The notes below the pieces were generated by a model, which was given only the letters and a program-made list of their open reading frames with translations, had not been told where the DNA came from and did not search any database. A stretch of DNA of 64,000 bases from assembly GCA_947646735.1 (NCBI GenBank), contig CANTFK010000991.1, positions 248,001 through 312,000 on the forward strand, given 5' to 3'. This DNA comes from Peronospora farinosa. Its lineage: Eukaryota > Oomycota > Peronosporomycetes > Peronosporales > Peronosporaceae. Within the stretch, counting starts at the first letter, position 1, and each line of letters starts with the position of its first letter. Both the position numbers and the translations under genes were made by a program. Below, one piece after another: positions 9,371 through 20,230 of this stretch.

Positions 9371-10220
9371 CTAGATCGAGCGAGTCCCTCCTCCCCTTAA
9401 ATTAGAGTCACCCTCTACTAAGGCGGATACACGTGGATGGCGAAGGCCATTCGCGTAGAACGGAGTATGCGTCGTGGACGCATGCACTGAGTCGTTGATG
9501 GCGAATTCGACCATCGACAAGAGCTCACTCCAACCCGTTAACGAGTGGACGTACCCTCGAAGAATCTCTTTAAGGACGTAATTGGCGCTTTCAGTATGGC
9601 TATCAGATTCTGGATGGTCAGAAGTAGACATTGTGAGCCGTGTTCCAAGTGTTTGGAACATGGAACGCTAAAACTCATCGGGGGTCCCTGTCGCACACAA
9701 GTTCACGTGGTAACCCATGCAATCGAAAGATTGTATCGATAAACACTCGAGCACAGCCCTCTGCTATGATCGATCCAGGTACAGCAACAAGATGAACCAT
9801 CCTGCTGAACCTGTTTACAAACGAGAATGCCATTATTCCCGTGAACGTCTGTGGGAAACCCAAAGCCGAAGTCCATTGATACGAACTCCCAGCACCCTTC
9901 CGGAACAGGTAGAGGCTGCAATGTTGCACGGAGTGAAGGACTAGGCTTCACTCGTTGACACACCTTGCAAGCACGCACGTGCTTGCGCACGAACTTATAC
10001 TGGCGTGGCCAGTAAAAGCCGCAAATGACGTGAGGTAAGTCTTCTCACGGCCGCGATGCCCACTTATTGGTGCATCGTGACATTCAAACATGATCCGTAA
10101 CCTGAGATCATGTTGTGGCGGTGCAACGACACGAGGCGTGTCGTTGTTGACGGCTGTGTAGTACAGTAAGCCGTTCCGATGGGTGTATCGATCGAGAGAA
10201 GATCGATACATGGCAGGCAA
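9371..10220 (-). pseudogene. Gypsy B integrase core and zinc domain, frameshifted
   Basis: The integrase is spread over at least three frames. 9948-10220 gives the HHCC region (HDAPISGHRGREKT). 9703-9990 gives CKVCQRVKPSP and the start of the core (FVSMDFGFGFP). 9675-9929 overlaps it and gives the middle of the core and the second catalytic region (CDRDPR). 9371-9661 gives the end of the core (DSHTESANYVL, where the usual TERVNR has decayed) and FAINDSVHAST. The catalytic Glu block is altered (GQTER to SHTES). This integrase cannot be made as one protein. Confidence 0.8.
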
Positions 10221-10427
10221 GCACTACTTAGCTTGCGTGAATGGGTCCATGAGGTAATCCATCAGGCGTACAAGATCATTATCTTGTGCGCATGCCATTC
10301 TAATGTCGTCGAGTAAACTCGACGACAAGACGCTGGTACTCAGCGTGGAAACAGTGGTGTTCACATCACTGCCGTATTGCACAGTCGGCTCTAGGTCAGG
10401 CCGACGTGAAAGAGCATCGGCGACGAC

Positions 10428-10906
10428 TTAACGTCGTCCCAATTTAAACTCCACGAAGAATTTGTGCTCCGCGAATATAGACAACCATCTCGCCATTCGT
10501 TGCGAGAGGTGTGGACTGTTTACAGCCGTGCGTAGTGACGCATAGTCTGTATACACAATGAACGGTCTATCTCCTAAGAGATAGACGCGAAACTTAGCCA
10601 GTGCATGCTTCATGGCAAGGAGTTCCTTGTCATGCACCGGGTAGTTGCGCTCAGCCGGTTGCAGCTGACACGAACGCGATTAATAGCAGACGACACGCTC
10701 TGCGCCGGCTGTGTCGCATTGCATCAGTGCACAGCCAATTGCACAATCGATGGAGTCACAGACCGCATGAAACGGTCTGTCTTGATCTGCAATCGCCAAT
10801 ACTGGCGATTGCATTAAGCTTTGCTTGATACGTTCATAGGAACACTGACAGTCAGCGTTCTAGTTCCACTTTACACTGTTCTTAAGTAAACAAGAAAGAT
10901 GTACTG
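10428..10906 (-). pseudogene. Gypsy B RNase H, degenerate
   Basis: The piece at 10428-10637 reads [21 protein letters not shown], then [20 protein letters not shown], typical of the RNase H second half (His of YTDH replaced by Tyr). The first half (10638-10906) is recognisable only in fragments, such as a CDSIDCAIGCAL-like stretch, with frameshifts. Confidence 0.7.
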
Positions 10907-12013
10907 TCATTGCGGCGTAATTGCGCTGTACTTGTGCAAATACGCCGATAGCCCAAGGAACTTCCTTAGTCCCTTGACATCTACTGACACTGGCCAGTCG
11001 GTGATCGCCTTGATCTTCTCTGAATCAGGGCGTACGCAGTTGGTTCCGACGACGCACCCAAGAAGTGGTATTTCGCTAGCTGCGAGTATACACCTATTGG
11101 GGTTGGCGCACAACTTATGCTCGCGAATCAGTATAAGAACCTTCCGGACGTGGAGTCTATGGACTTCCACGTCTATTTTCCCGTCCATAGCCTGGCTATG
11201 AACGAACACATCATCGAAGTAACTCAATGCAAAATCGCGCACCGGTCTCAATAGATGTGTTTCACATCTATTGAATGTGGCTGGTGCATTACTAAGCCCT
11301 TGCGGCATCACCAACCATTCCCAGAGCATACCACTGGGAGTGCTCACTGCTGTGTACGGGATGTTCCGTTCACGCATTAGGATCTGATAGAAACCATCCA
11401 TCAGATCCATGGACGAAAAAAATGGTACTCTTAGACATGCCATCTATGATTACGTCCTTTCTCGGTATCGGCGTTTGCGCCGGTATCGTTGCAGCGTTCA
11501 ACTTGTTGAACGCGTGTACCCTCCTGTGGCCTTGCACACACAGAAGGTCGGGGATCTGTGAGGTGAAGTTGACTCCCTCACATGGCCCGCTGCTAGGCGA
11601 TCGGCAAAGAACTTGTTGATCGCCTCGACCTGTTCCAGAGGCTGTGGCCACTGCTTCATGACACAATATTTTGTGCCAGGAATAAAGTCGATCTCGTGTC
11701 GAGTACCTTTATCCTTAGGTAACTCGCACGGAACGGATTCAGGGAATACATCCTTAAATTCGACCAAATCCTTATACAAAGGATTTGACTTCAGTGACTC
11801 CCAGGATTGCAATGTGTATCGCTTAATCCGAGTCATCTCATCAAGGATACTTTCGTCCATTGATGAGCTGCTGAGAACCCGTTTGTTCTTGGCAAAAACT
11901 GTTGCTGACCGAATGTCAGTCATGTACTCGTCCTCTGTGACGAATACACAGATCTGCTTGACTTTGCCACTACGCAGATCACGCAAGCACCTTTTAGTTT
12001 CTAGCGTAGTCAA
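10907..12013 (-). pseudogene. Gypsy B reverse transcriptase, frameshifted
   Basis: Three overlapping frames together cover an RT. 11498-12013 holds the acidic lead and the entry motif (RHEIDFIPGTKYCV). 11370-11666 holds [19 protein letters not shown]. 10907-11443 holds the palm with the catalytic Y-F-D-D (SYFDDVFVHS) and the thumb, as far as the LGLSAYLHKYS block. At least two indels separate the pieces. The catalytic residues survive, but the reading frame does not. Confidence 0.85.
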
Positions 12014-12037
12014 CTGAGTTGTCTCCGAAGTTAACTT

Positions 12038-12595
12038 CTAAGTCGCAATCAGATCAAGCTTACAAGCACCTACGTTTGATCCGTCATCAACCCAGACGTT
12101 CAACTTCTTGGTTACTTCCTGGGGAATTATTACCTCCGGGCATTGGGGACTTATTCTCTCAGTGATTGTTTCCTGAAGACTTATTTCCGCAGGCTCGATC
12201 GAACTTGTTCCATCGACTTCCTCTAGCTGTGGTGGCGCAACCACAGCGATATCCTCTACGATCAACTCTCCAGTTGATCTAGGATTACCGTGTTGCCGCT
12301 TCTGGGCAACCGGTTTACTCTTCGGTGAATACTGCCCTCTAGGCGAGCATTCATGTCCCGGTCCACTCGACTTATTCAAGTGGTGGACCTTCGGCGCTGC
12401 CTGTGCTTGTGCACAGCCGCCGGCTGCTTGCTCCACAGCGTGACTGTCTGTCACGCTGAGTTCTTGTGCAGTCGTACTAACGACCGAACCACAAGTGAGG
12501 CCATCACACTCACTCGTAATACATTCACACGCTTGTGAACGCTCCAAGACGTTTATCAGATGGCCATCTGATGAACAAGCGGCAGGCATCTTCAC
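12038..12595 (-). pseudogene. Gypsy B protease-RT spacer region
   Basis: An open frame of 185 codons lies between the protease and RT frames. It is Ser/Gln-rich and of low complexity, with a short acidic end (WVDDGSNVGACKLDLIAT). The corresponding spacer in C is the repeat-rich acidic region at 16260-17000, and in F the Ser/Thr-rich 58150-58885 frame. I see no enzyme domain here. It is probably part of the same polyprotein. Confidence 0.5.
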
Positions 12596-12648
12596 GGTTC
12601 GATGCTGCCAGCTGACCCATGGCTCGTACCTTTTGAGCCATGGTAATC

Positions 12649-14229
12649 CTAGGATGACATCAAATTGTCATCCAGGTCAAGTTCGATGAAATCATCATCG
12701 TACTTTTTGCCTTCAAGCATGTAGTGAATTCCCACTACACGTTTCTTTACTGTTACGGATGCGCCAGTTGCAAGGCGCACCGTCATCCTCGTTGGAGGGG
12801 TCTCGCGCTCAACATATTTGAGCCTACGATCATCTAGCGATTGGCGTCGAACAAAGTTGTTCGAAGCCCCACAATCAACTAGGGCGCGAAGTGACATGTT
12901 CCTTGTCACTTCGATCTTCAAGGTGATGAGGGATACCTCATCACTGGGAGCGGCAACACACAGTGACTGTGTGTTGGGAGCAACCCTCGTCAAGAGTCCC
13001 GCGAACTCTCTTGACGTTGCTGGATCAGTAGGGCGCTCCGCCCCTACTGACCCCGACCTTTTTTTTGATGGTCCACCACGTTGTTGCGATTTCGCGGCAA
13101 CGTGGGACCCACGTCTCTGGCCCTTCTTGGCAGACGGTCGATCGTCACTCCCAGTGTTACGAGACACTGGGCGTGGGGCACTACACTCATAAGCGTAGTG
13201 GACCAACTTCTGACAGCGATTGCACTTTTGCAATCGCTTGTACCCTGGAGAGCGAGGTCGCTCGCTCTCTACATAGGAGAGGTCCATTGGCTCTGGATCT
13301 CCGCCCTCCTGTCGTCTCGGTGGACGATAAGACCCCGATTGGACGTGAGTCTGTTGCAGGCTGAAGTCCTCCTGTTCCGCTGCAGAGATCGCCTGATCGA
13401 GCGAATCAAGTTCCAAGAGGAACAGGTGGGTATTGAAAGGACTATCTGTCAGACCCTTGATAAACACGATAACCGGCATGTGTTCATTGATTGAGTTTAG
13501 TACGATACAGCTAACGAGGTATCGTATGTGTTGGGCGTAAGCGTGTATATCACGCTTACCCTGTTTCAAATCCAGCAGCTCAGACCGAGCCCTGAATTCG
13601 GCGCGAGGCGGTTCAAACGTGTGTTTGAGCCGCGCCTTAAAGACATCATACGTTGGGAAAACGTATGGGTCATGCAGTTTGGGCCCTAAGGCCCAAGCTT
13701 TGGCACGTCCTGCTAAGCTCGACATGGCGAACTTGACCTTCATCGCATAGTCATCAGTGCGACGAGCCTCAATGGTATCGTCGAGTTCGGCGAACCATCT
13801 CAACAAGGAGTCGCTTTCGACTGCCTTGTACTTGGAGACATCAATCTTCAAGGACTCGGGTCGACGTGTATACGTCAACCCGGCAGCTAGAGCACTATCC
13901 TGCTGTTTTCTCAACAGTTTAGACTGCTGAGCACCCTGCTGCATCAACAAGTCAGCTTGTTGAGCGCCTTGTTCTCTCAACAGTTCAACCTGTTGAGAAC
14001 CTTGCTCCTCTAGCAAGGTGAGCTTCTTTACAACTTCGTCAAGTTCATGTTGTATGAACTTGGCGATATTTGCATGTTGTTCGTCTCCGCTAAGAGAGAG
14101 CAACATGGCACCAACGGCAGGGTTGCCGATGGTTTCAGCCATACGATGAAACGCATTCCATTCGATATCGCTCAAATGGCGGAAATCATCACGCATTGCG
14201 TGATGACGTTCATCACCCGGCGATTCCAT
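12649..14229 (-). CDS. gag: Gypsy B gag with zinc knuckle and protease
   Basis: I choose the ATG at 14227-14229; the longer frame to 14262 starts with GTG. Gag forms the virus-like particle. Residues of about 70-110 are a decapeptide coiled-coil repeat (LLEEQGSQQ, LLREQGAQQ, LLMQQGAQQ). The capsid-like retrotransposon gag domain follows (SLLRWFAELDDTIEAR to KGLTDSPF). The CCHC knuckle is CNRCQKLVHYAYEC. The protease has D-C-G-A in place of the usual D-[S/T]-G-A. Just after the DLDD block the frame shifts through loss of one T in a T-run, which removes the ILGLPWL end from frame. It is nearly complete but severed from pol. Confidence 0.85.
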   Translation of the reverse strand: MESPGDERHHAMRDDFRHLSDIEWNAFHRMAETIGNPAVGAMLLSLSGDEQHANIAKFIQHELDEVVKKLTLLEEQGSQQVELLREQGAQQADLLMQQGAQQSKLLRKQQDSALAAGLTYTRRPESLKIDVSKYKAVESDSLLRWFAELDDTIEARRTDDYAMKVKFAMSSLAGRAKAWALGPKLHDPYVFPTYDVFKARLKHTFEPPRAEFRARSELLDLKQGKRDIHAYAQHIRYLVSCIVLNSINEHMPVIVFIKGLTDSPFNTHLFLLELDSLDQAISAAEQEDFSLQQTHVQSGSYRPPRRQEGGDPEPMDLSYVESERPRSPGYKRLQKCNRCQKLVHYAYECSAPRPVSRNTGSDDRPSAKKGQRRGSHVAAKSQQRGGPSKKRSGSVGAERPTDPATSREFAGLLTRVAPNTQSLCVAAPSDEVSLITLKIEVTRNMSLRALVDCGASNNFVRRQSLDDRRLKYVERETPPTRMTVRLATGASVTVKKRVVGIHYMLEGKKYDDDFIELDLDDNLMSS

Positions 14230-14258
14230 AGCGGATGGTGCGGTGGTCGCTGAACGGA

Positions 14259-14274
14259 CCACGAGGTGCTACCA
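14259..14274 (-). other. Gypsy B primer-binding site
   Basis: On the minus strand TGGTAGCACCTCGTGG follows the 5' LTR end by two bases. C has TGGTAGCACTTCGTAG at the same place. It starts TGG, as expected for pairing with a tRNA 3' CCA. I cannot name the tRNA. Confidence 0.65.
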
Positions 14275-14276
14275 GG

Positions 14277-14309
14277 TGTAATGGGGCACCCTCCGACTAT
14301 ACTGATGAT
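14277..14309 (-). repeat. Gypsy B 5' LTR, inner fragment
   Basis: 33 bp starting TGTAATGGGGCACCCTCC on the plus strand, identical in type to the outer end of the left LTR (6559). It is cut by Gypsy C at 14310. The remainder resumes at 26618. Confidence 0.85.
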
Positions 14310-14647
14310 TGTAATGGGCTACATTACACACATAGTAAACACAAATAAACAAATACAGATGTAGACAGGTGCTGGGCCCGAATAGCGGGTACAACGTGAC
14401 AGTTTATTATTGGTTATTATTGGGCCTAAAGTCCCCAATATGGACCAATGATAAATCAACCTGAAATTGTGTGGTTCCCGAAAGGCGGGAACACTGTCGT
14501 ATTTATTACGACCAAAATCGTCGTAATTAGTACGAATTAAAACCAAAATGAAAATCAGAGTTAAATTTACTTATACCTAATACTTGGGCTTGAGTCTTCC
14601 TCAAGCGCGCGTGTAAGCTAGTGACGGTACGTTCTAGCCCCGTTACA
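14310..14647 (+). repeat. Gypsy C 5' LTR (338 bp)
   Basis: It starts TGTAATG-GGCTA-CATTACA and ends AGCCCCGTTACA. Its partner is 26277-26617, and it is closely related to Gypsy D's LTR at 60578-60919. The left flank ends ATGAT and the right flank begins ATAAC, compatible with a 5-bp target duplication with two later transitions. Confidence 0.9.
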
Positions 14648-14649
14648 CC

Positions 14650-14665
14650 TGGTAGCACTTCGTAG
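14650..14665 (+). other. Gypsy C primer-binding site
   Basis: TGGTAGCACTTCGTAG lies two bases after the 5' LTR and closely resembles the B site. Confidence 0.65.
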
Positions 14666-14673
14666 TCCTTCCT

Positions 14674-16135
14674 ATGCCCGAGTTTGGGATGAGCGAATCG
14701 TCGTACTTTGACGCTCCAGATTTATATCTGGAGCAAGCGACCTTCCCCCATCTTACTGGTGTTGAGTGGGATGCCCTTAATCGCCTCGCGCTGATATCGG
14801 GAGAGGCATTTGTCGCGTCGCTGATGAGATCAGCGACCCCTGACGCGCAACGTCTCGCCATATATGAGTTTATGGCACGCGAGATCGCCGAATCCAACCG
14901 GCGAGCTTAACTCTCTCGCGCCCTTCGCGTAATGAGGCCGTGAAGATGGAAACCTCCTCCTACTCTGGAGAAGGTAAGGACTGGTTGTCGCTGAATCGGT
15001 GGTTCCGAGAAGTTGATATCGCCATCGCCTCGATACTTCTTGAGGCTCCCCAGGCGAAGGTCAACTTTCTTCTTTCCCGCCTCAACGGAAAGGCCAAGGT
15101 GTGGGACCTTGGTAAGCTCGTTGTGGACGAGCATGCATTCCCCACCTTGGACACCATCCAGGACGATCTCCGTCTTGCCTTCGAGCCACCACAAGAGGAG
15201 AAACTGGTGCGATCAAGATTCCTGTCGATGCGACAGGGTAAAATGGCGATGCGCGACTACGTACAGATGGCTAGGCATCTGGCGTCGTGTATTATCACGC
15301 ACCCCATGGACATGTACACGCAGGTAAATGTCTTTTTGGAATGTATGCGTGAGGGGCATACCCGCTTATCGCTGGAGCGCGCCGAGCTGCCACATTGGAG
15401 GAGGCATTTGCCATCGCACTCCGTGAAGACTTTAGGGTCACAAAGGCATATGCCAAACCCTCGGTCGTCAGCATTCCCCGGCCTTCTGGTCCAGAACCTA
15501 TGGAGATCGACGTGATTGAGTCGTCGGGTAACCGACGACGTGTCTTTCATCATAAAGGTGACGCTCGCACCGGGCGTCAAATGGTTTGCTTTCGTTGTCG
15601 TAAGCCAGGACATCGCGCGGCAGAGTGCCGTGCGTCAGCGCCAATATCGGTGCAAGTAGTGGATGCCCATCATGAGGATGCTGTACCGGCCGACGTCCAA
15701 AAAAAACGGTCGGTACCAGTAGGTGCAGGGCGCCCTACTGGTTGGAACGGAGGTCCGGGTCCCCCGGTGGCAGCTCAACCTTCCAGTCCTCCTGCGCTAC
15801 GCGCACGGTTAAATGCCACCACTACAAGTGGTGATTCACGTCTGATTATTGTCAGTTTACATGTCGCCGGCGTCCGGCGACCTCTGCGAGCACTCCTGGA
15901 CTCAGGAGCAACAAACAATTTCTTTCGTGAATCTTGTTTGTCGATGCTGCCTCCCAGCATTCAGGTCCGTGAGGGACCTGGCCAAGTCGTCGTCAAGTTG
16001 GCTGACGGGAAACCACACCGCGTATCGCGGCGCGAAGTGTCGTTGCCGTATACGTTTGATGGCTTTCGCAGTAATGATGATTTCTTGGTGATCGCAATGA
16101 ATTATGCATTCGATTGCATACTGGGCATGCCATGA
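14674..16135 (+). pseudogene. gag: Gypsy C gag and protease, in three frames
   Basis: 14674-14910 is the gag N-terminus (MPEFGMSESSYFDAP), stopped by TAA. 14940-15515 carries the capsid-like domain ([21 protein letters not shown] to [12 protein letters not shown]). From about 15395 the third frame continues with [15 protein letters not shown], a CCHC knuckle (CFRCRKPGHRAAEC) and a protease with D-S-G-A (RALLDSGATNNF), ending DCILGMP at 16135. At least one indel lies near 15390. A segment between 14910 and 14940 also looks shortened. All three pieces belong to one gag-protease, which packages and processes element proteins. This copy is broken. Confidence 0.85.
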
Positions 16136-16210
16136 TTGGCACGTTATAAGCCCCAGATCGACTGGTTAGTCAGATCAGTGTGACGTCGACGCAAGTTTGA
16201 TGTCAGTGAA

Positions 16211-18916
16211 GTGTTTACCCATCTCTTGGTATCTCCAAGCGACCGGCCGAACGTCACATTCGTGGATCGTGAATCCACGACGTTGGCGGTGCACAGAGCG
16301 AGCGATGGCCCTCTCTGCACTGCTTGTGCTGTTCTTCGAGATACAAGTGACAGTGACTCCTCGCTACAGAGCGAAGAGGACGACGAGGACGACGCGGTCG
16401 AACAGGGGTTCCCGCGCGTCATTAATGCGGTTGAACAGGGGTTCCCGCACGTGAATGCAGTGGTTGAACCGGGGTTCCCATCTGCACCTATTGTGGTCGA
16501 GCAGGGGCTCCCACAAGGGCATTGTGGCGACGAGCAAGAGCTCGCCAGCGAGTGTGACGTGGACGGACAGGAGTCCTCACGCGAGAGCATGATGGTCGAA
16601 CCGGGGTTCCCATCATCACCCACTGTGGTCGAACCGAGGTTCCCACATGGGCATATTGTGGTCGAGCAGGGTCTCCCACACGAGTACAACGTGGACGGAC
16701 AGGAGTCCCCACGCGAGAGCATGATGGTCGAACCGGGGTTCCCATCATCACCCACTGTGGTCGAACCGAGGTTCCCACATGGGTATACTGTGGTTGAGCA
16801 GGGGCTCCCACGCGGGTTTACGGCGGCCGAGCAGGAGCTCCCGCATCAAGTGTCGACGGTAGAGTTTGGGGTACTCCCGTCCAGTGTTTCCGGCATCGTG
16901 GATGACGACATCCAGTGCCTAGAGGGGGGTGATGGTTTATCACCTGACTGCGGTTCGCCAGCTTCGAGTAGTGACTCGAAGCACGATGGGGACAACAGCA
17001 CCGAAAATATAGCGTTGGAATGCGTCCACGCTATCGTGTACGTGGAAGGGAGTCCACAAAGGCGCCAATATATCGAGGTCGAGAGTCCTCCTCGTAATGC
17101 GTCTTCCATTACAAGTCTTCCAGGGCTTTCCTGGAAGCATTTCCTACGTGACCTTAAGGGAGGCACTGTGGATCAAGTGTGTCTAATCACCAACGAGGTG
17201 GTTACCGTGGCAAACGAGGAGCATATGGCGCGTCCTCAAAGCGCTGAGCCGAAGTCTGCGCGTGAAGAAAGGTTTGCATCACAGTCATGGGAGGCTCTGC
17301 GAGAGTCTGGTAACCCTGTCTACGACATTGCTCGTGAGTATGCAGACGTGTTCCCGGACAAGATCCCGGCTGAACTTCCTGCGGACCGCGGTGTTCGGCA
17401 CGAGATCGATCTCGTGCCAGGGTCGAAGTATTGTGTGACACGGCAGTGGCCGTTGCCTCGAGATCAAGTCGAAGCTATTGACGCATTCTTTGAAGGTCGC
17501 CGCAAAGCGGGTCATGTGCGGGAGAGTATCTCACCACATTCGAGTCCAACCTTCTGCGTGAAGAAGGCTACGGGAGGCTGGCGGATAGTGCATGCGTTCA
17601 ATAAGTTGAATGATGCCACTATTCCTGCGCAAACGCCAATTCCCAGGAAGGACATGGTGCTGAATTCCATGTCAGGTAGTGTCATCTTCAGTGTCATCGA
17701 CTTGACCGATGGCTTTTACCAGATTTTGATGCGCCCGAGCGATATCCCACTCACCGCGGTGAGCACCCCGAGTGGCATGTTATGGGAGTGGATGGTTATG
17801 CCACAAGGATTGAAGAACGCTCCGGCCACTTTCAATCGAATGGTGTTTCAAGTGTTGAGACCCCTTCGGAACTTTGCCCCAAGTTATTTTGACGATATCT
17901 TCGTCCATAGTCGCGCCGAGGGCAACCTCAACGATGTCCAAGTTCACCTTCAACACCTGAAGCAAGTGTTTCAAGTTATGCGGGACAACAAGTTGTACGC
18001 GAATCTCAAGAAGTGTGTCTTTTGTGCACCGGAGATTCCGGTGTTAGGTTGCTATGTGAGTAAATCGGGAGTTCGAGCTGATCCAGAGAAGGTGTCGTCC
18101 ATCTGTTCTTGGCCCACGCCCAAGAACCCTACGGAGTTGCGCCAGTGGCTCGGCTTGGCTAATTATTTGCACAAGTATACGAAGGATTATGCTGGTTCTA
18201 TCCAGCCTTTGTCGTCACTCTTGAAGAAAGACGCCACGTGGTTGTGGCGTCCCGAGCACCAAGCAGCCTTCGAAGCAGTAAAGAAGAGCCTAGCGTCAGC
18301 GCCAGTCCTGGTCTTACCAGACGATTCCAAGCCGTTCCACGTGGTTTTCGATGCCAGTGATTTTGCAATCGGTTGTGCCCTCATGCAATTTGATCATGAG
18401 GGCCGTGAACGAGTCGTGAGTTATCAGTCGCGACAGATGAAGCCAGCTGAGAAGAACTATCCGGTTCACGACAAGGAGTTACTAGCGATGCGCTATGCAC
18501 TCATCAAGTTTCGCGTGCATCTCCTTGGTGAACGTACATTTGCTTTGTACACCGATCATGCATTGCTGCGCACAGCGATGAAGAGCCCACACCTGTCCCA
18601 ACGGATGGCACGATGGCTCTCATTCTTTTCTGAGTACAACTTCGTCGTGCATTACAAGCCAGGCAAGACCAATATTCTTGCTGACGCCTTGTCACGACGT
18701 CCCGACTACGATCCTCGGACTGCTCTGAGTCGCCAGGCTACTGATGACGAGGACGATGATGACCGATGTGCAATGTGTGTATCGCTGAACTTAACTCGGG
18801 TTACATCCGAGCCGTGTTTATTTGATGAGATCGTCGCAGCGTACAAGGGTGACTCAGATTATGCAGACATTATCGAGTATCTGCGTGCTCCCAGCGATGC
18901 TGCACTGGGAGCATAA
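16211..18916 (+). pseudogene. pol: Gypsy C pol: spacer, reverse transcriptase, RNase H
   Basis: The frame is 901 codons. Residues of about 50-230 form a Pro/Glu-rich spacer built from VEPGFP and VEQGLP units, including a 132-bp tandem duplication. RT begins near 17395 ([14 protein letters not shown]). TPIPRKD lies near 17635 and the catalytic Y-F-D-D near 17884. RNase H begins near 18330 ([11 protein letters not shown]) with YTDHALL near 18545. The frame ends at TAA 18914-18916. Gypsy D has a Leu codon at the equivalent place, so a T-to-A change probably made the stop. Otherwise this RT/RNase H looks well preserved. Confidence 0.9.
16559..16822 (+). repeat. 132-bp tandem duplication in the C pol spacer
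   Basis: Two copies (16559-16690 and 16691-16822) start GTGGACGGACAGGAGTCC and differ at few positions. They encode alternating VEPGFP, VEPRFP and VEQGLP units. A finer repeat of about 33 bp (GTCGAACAGGGGTTCCCG-like) begins near 16396. Confidence 0.8.
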
Positions 18917-19258
18917 TCCCGTACCAAGCGCGATCATATTCATCGATACAGTTTAGATGGCGATTTGCTTCTGTATAGCATCGACCAATTCGATTCTCCT
19001 CGCACGGTGATTGCCAATGACATGGATTTGCGTGCAAGAATCATTCACGAGTATCACGATGCTCCTGCTGGCGGCCATTCAGGCCGCGAAAAGACTTTCG
19101 CGGCTGTGTCTCGAGACTTCTTCTGGACCCACATGTATAAGTGGGTACGCAACTGGATCCGAACGTGCGAAATATGCCAGCGTGTGAAGCCATCTCCATC
19201 GTCACAGGCTCCCTTGCGATCGTTGCCAATTGCAGCAGAGGCCTGAAGATCAGTTTCG
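18917..19258 (+). pseudogene. Gypsy C integrase zinc domain
   Basis: After the TAA the same pol frame continues, with HDAPAGGHSGREKT and CEICQRVKPSPS (the HHCC zinc-binding domain). It ends at TGA 19244-19246. Gypsy D has TGG (Trp of EAWRSVSMDF) there, so this is a second nonsense change. The open stretch beginning at an in-frame Met is 18965-19246. Confidence 0.85.
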
Positions 19259-20230
19259 ATGAACTTTATCTTCGGGCTTGCTCCCGATAGCCAAGCTCGA
19301 ACGGGCATCTTGGTCTTTGTTGACAGATTCAGCAAGATGACACATCTCGTGCCTGTTCACGCTAAGGTCACCGCGGCAGAGACCGCGGCGTACTTCATCG
19401 ACGCGGTGTTCCGTCATCATGGCCTTCCAGAAAACAGTGTTTCGGACCGTGATCCGCGATTTACGTCCGCATTTTGGACATCACTTTTCGAGCTCTTCGG
19501 GACAAAACTGCTGATGTCGACTGCGGCCCATCCGGAAACGGATGGGCAGACCGAGCGCGTGAACCGGGTCCTCGAAGATGTTCTTCGGAGTTATGCTACG
19601 TCATTTACAAGTTGGAGTGCATTTTTACCACTCGCTGAGTTCGCACTCAACAACGCCGTACACGCGTCAACAGGGTTGACGCCATTTTTTGTAAATTCGG
19701 CTCGTCACCCTCGTGTTCCTACTGTCCTGGCCGTGGGGCGACCCACAACACCTAGTGGCTCCACTCTGGGGGGGGATAAAGGTGATAAACAAGGATCGAG
19801 TGCAGCTCACGGTATTTTGAGCGCGAATGCAGTAACACGATCCAAGGCAAAGACGGCCATTTTGACGCCATCAGACGTGGCGTCCCCATTAGCTCGATGG
19901 ACTGCGCAGACATTGATCGACCCGTCTTCGGGTAAACGTTCCCCTACTGCCAACTACGTGCCGATTGATTCGGCGCGACCAATTGATGACATGGCTGTGT
20001 CGGAATTTATACTCCAACGTCAAGCCATCACCCGGTTTGTACGCGACGCACTACAATCTGCGGTAGACCAACAGAAGGAGAACGCTGACAAACATGGCAG
20101 AAAGAACATGAGCAAGTTTGAGAAAGGTGACCGTGTATTATTATCTACGGAAGGTTTAAGGGATTCAGCGCTCACTAATCTGGGCGCGAAAAACTCGCGC
20201 CACGCTTCATCGGTCCATTCAAGGTTCTGA
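19259..20230 (+). pseudogene. Gypsy C integrase core
   Basis: The catalytic core starts at MNFIFGLAPDSQ (D of the usual MDF changed to N). The second Asp is in SDRDPRF near 19450 and the Glu in DGQTERVNRV near 19545. NNAVHASTGLTPFFVNSARH closes the core. The frame leaves the conserved path at G_AAA_AAC (20188-20194) and terminates at 20230. A -1 shift there restores the RFIGPFKV module. The Asp-to-Asn change at the first catalytic position would by itself be expected to abolish activity. Confidence 0.85.

Noticed and set aside
16144..16755. 203-codon minus-strand frame rich in GNPCST repeats
   Set aside because: It is the complement of the repetitive VEPGFP spacer in C pol. The repeat explains its openness, and no homologue is seen in other elements.
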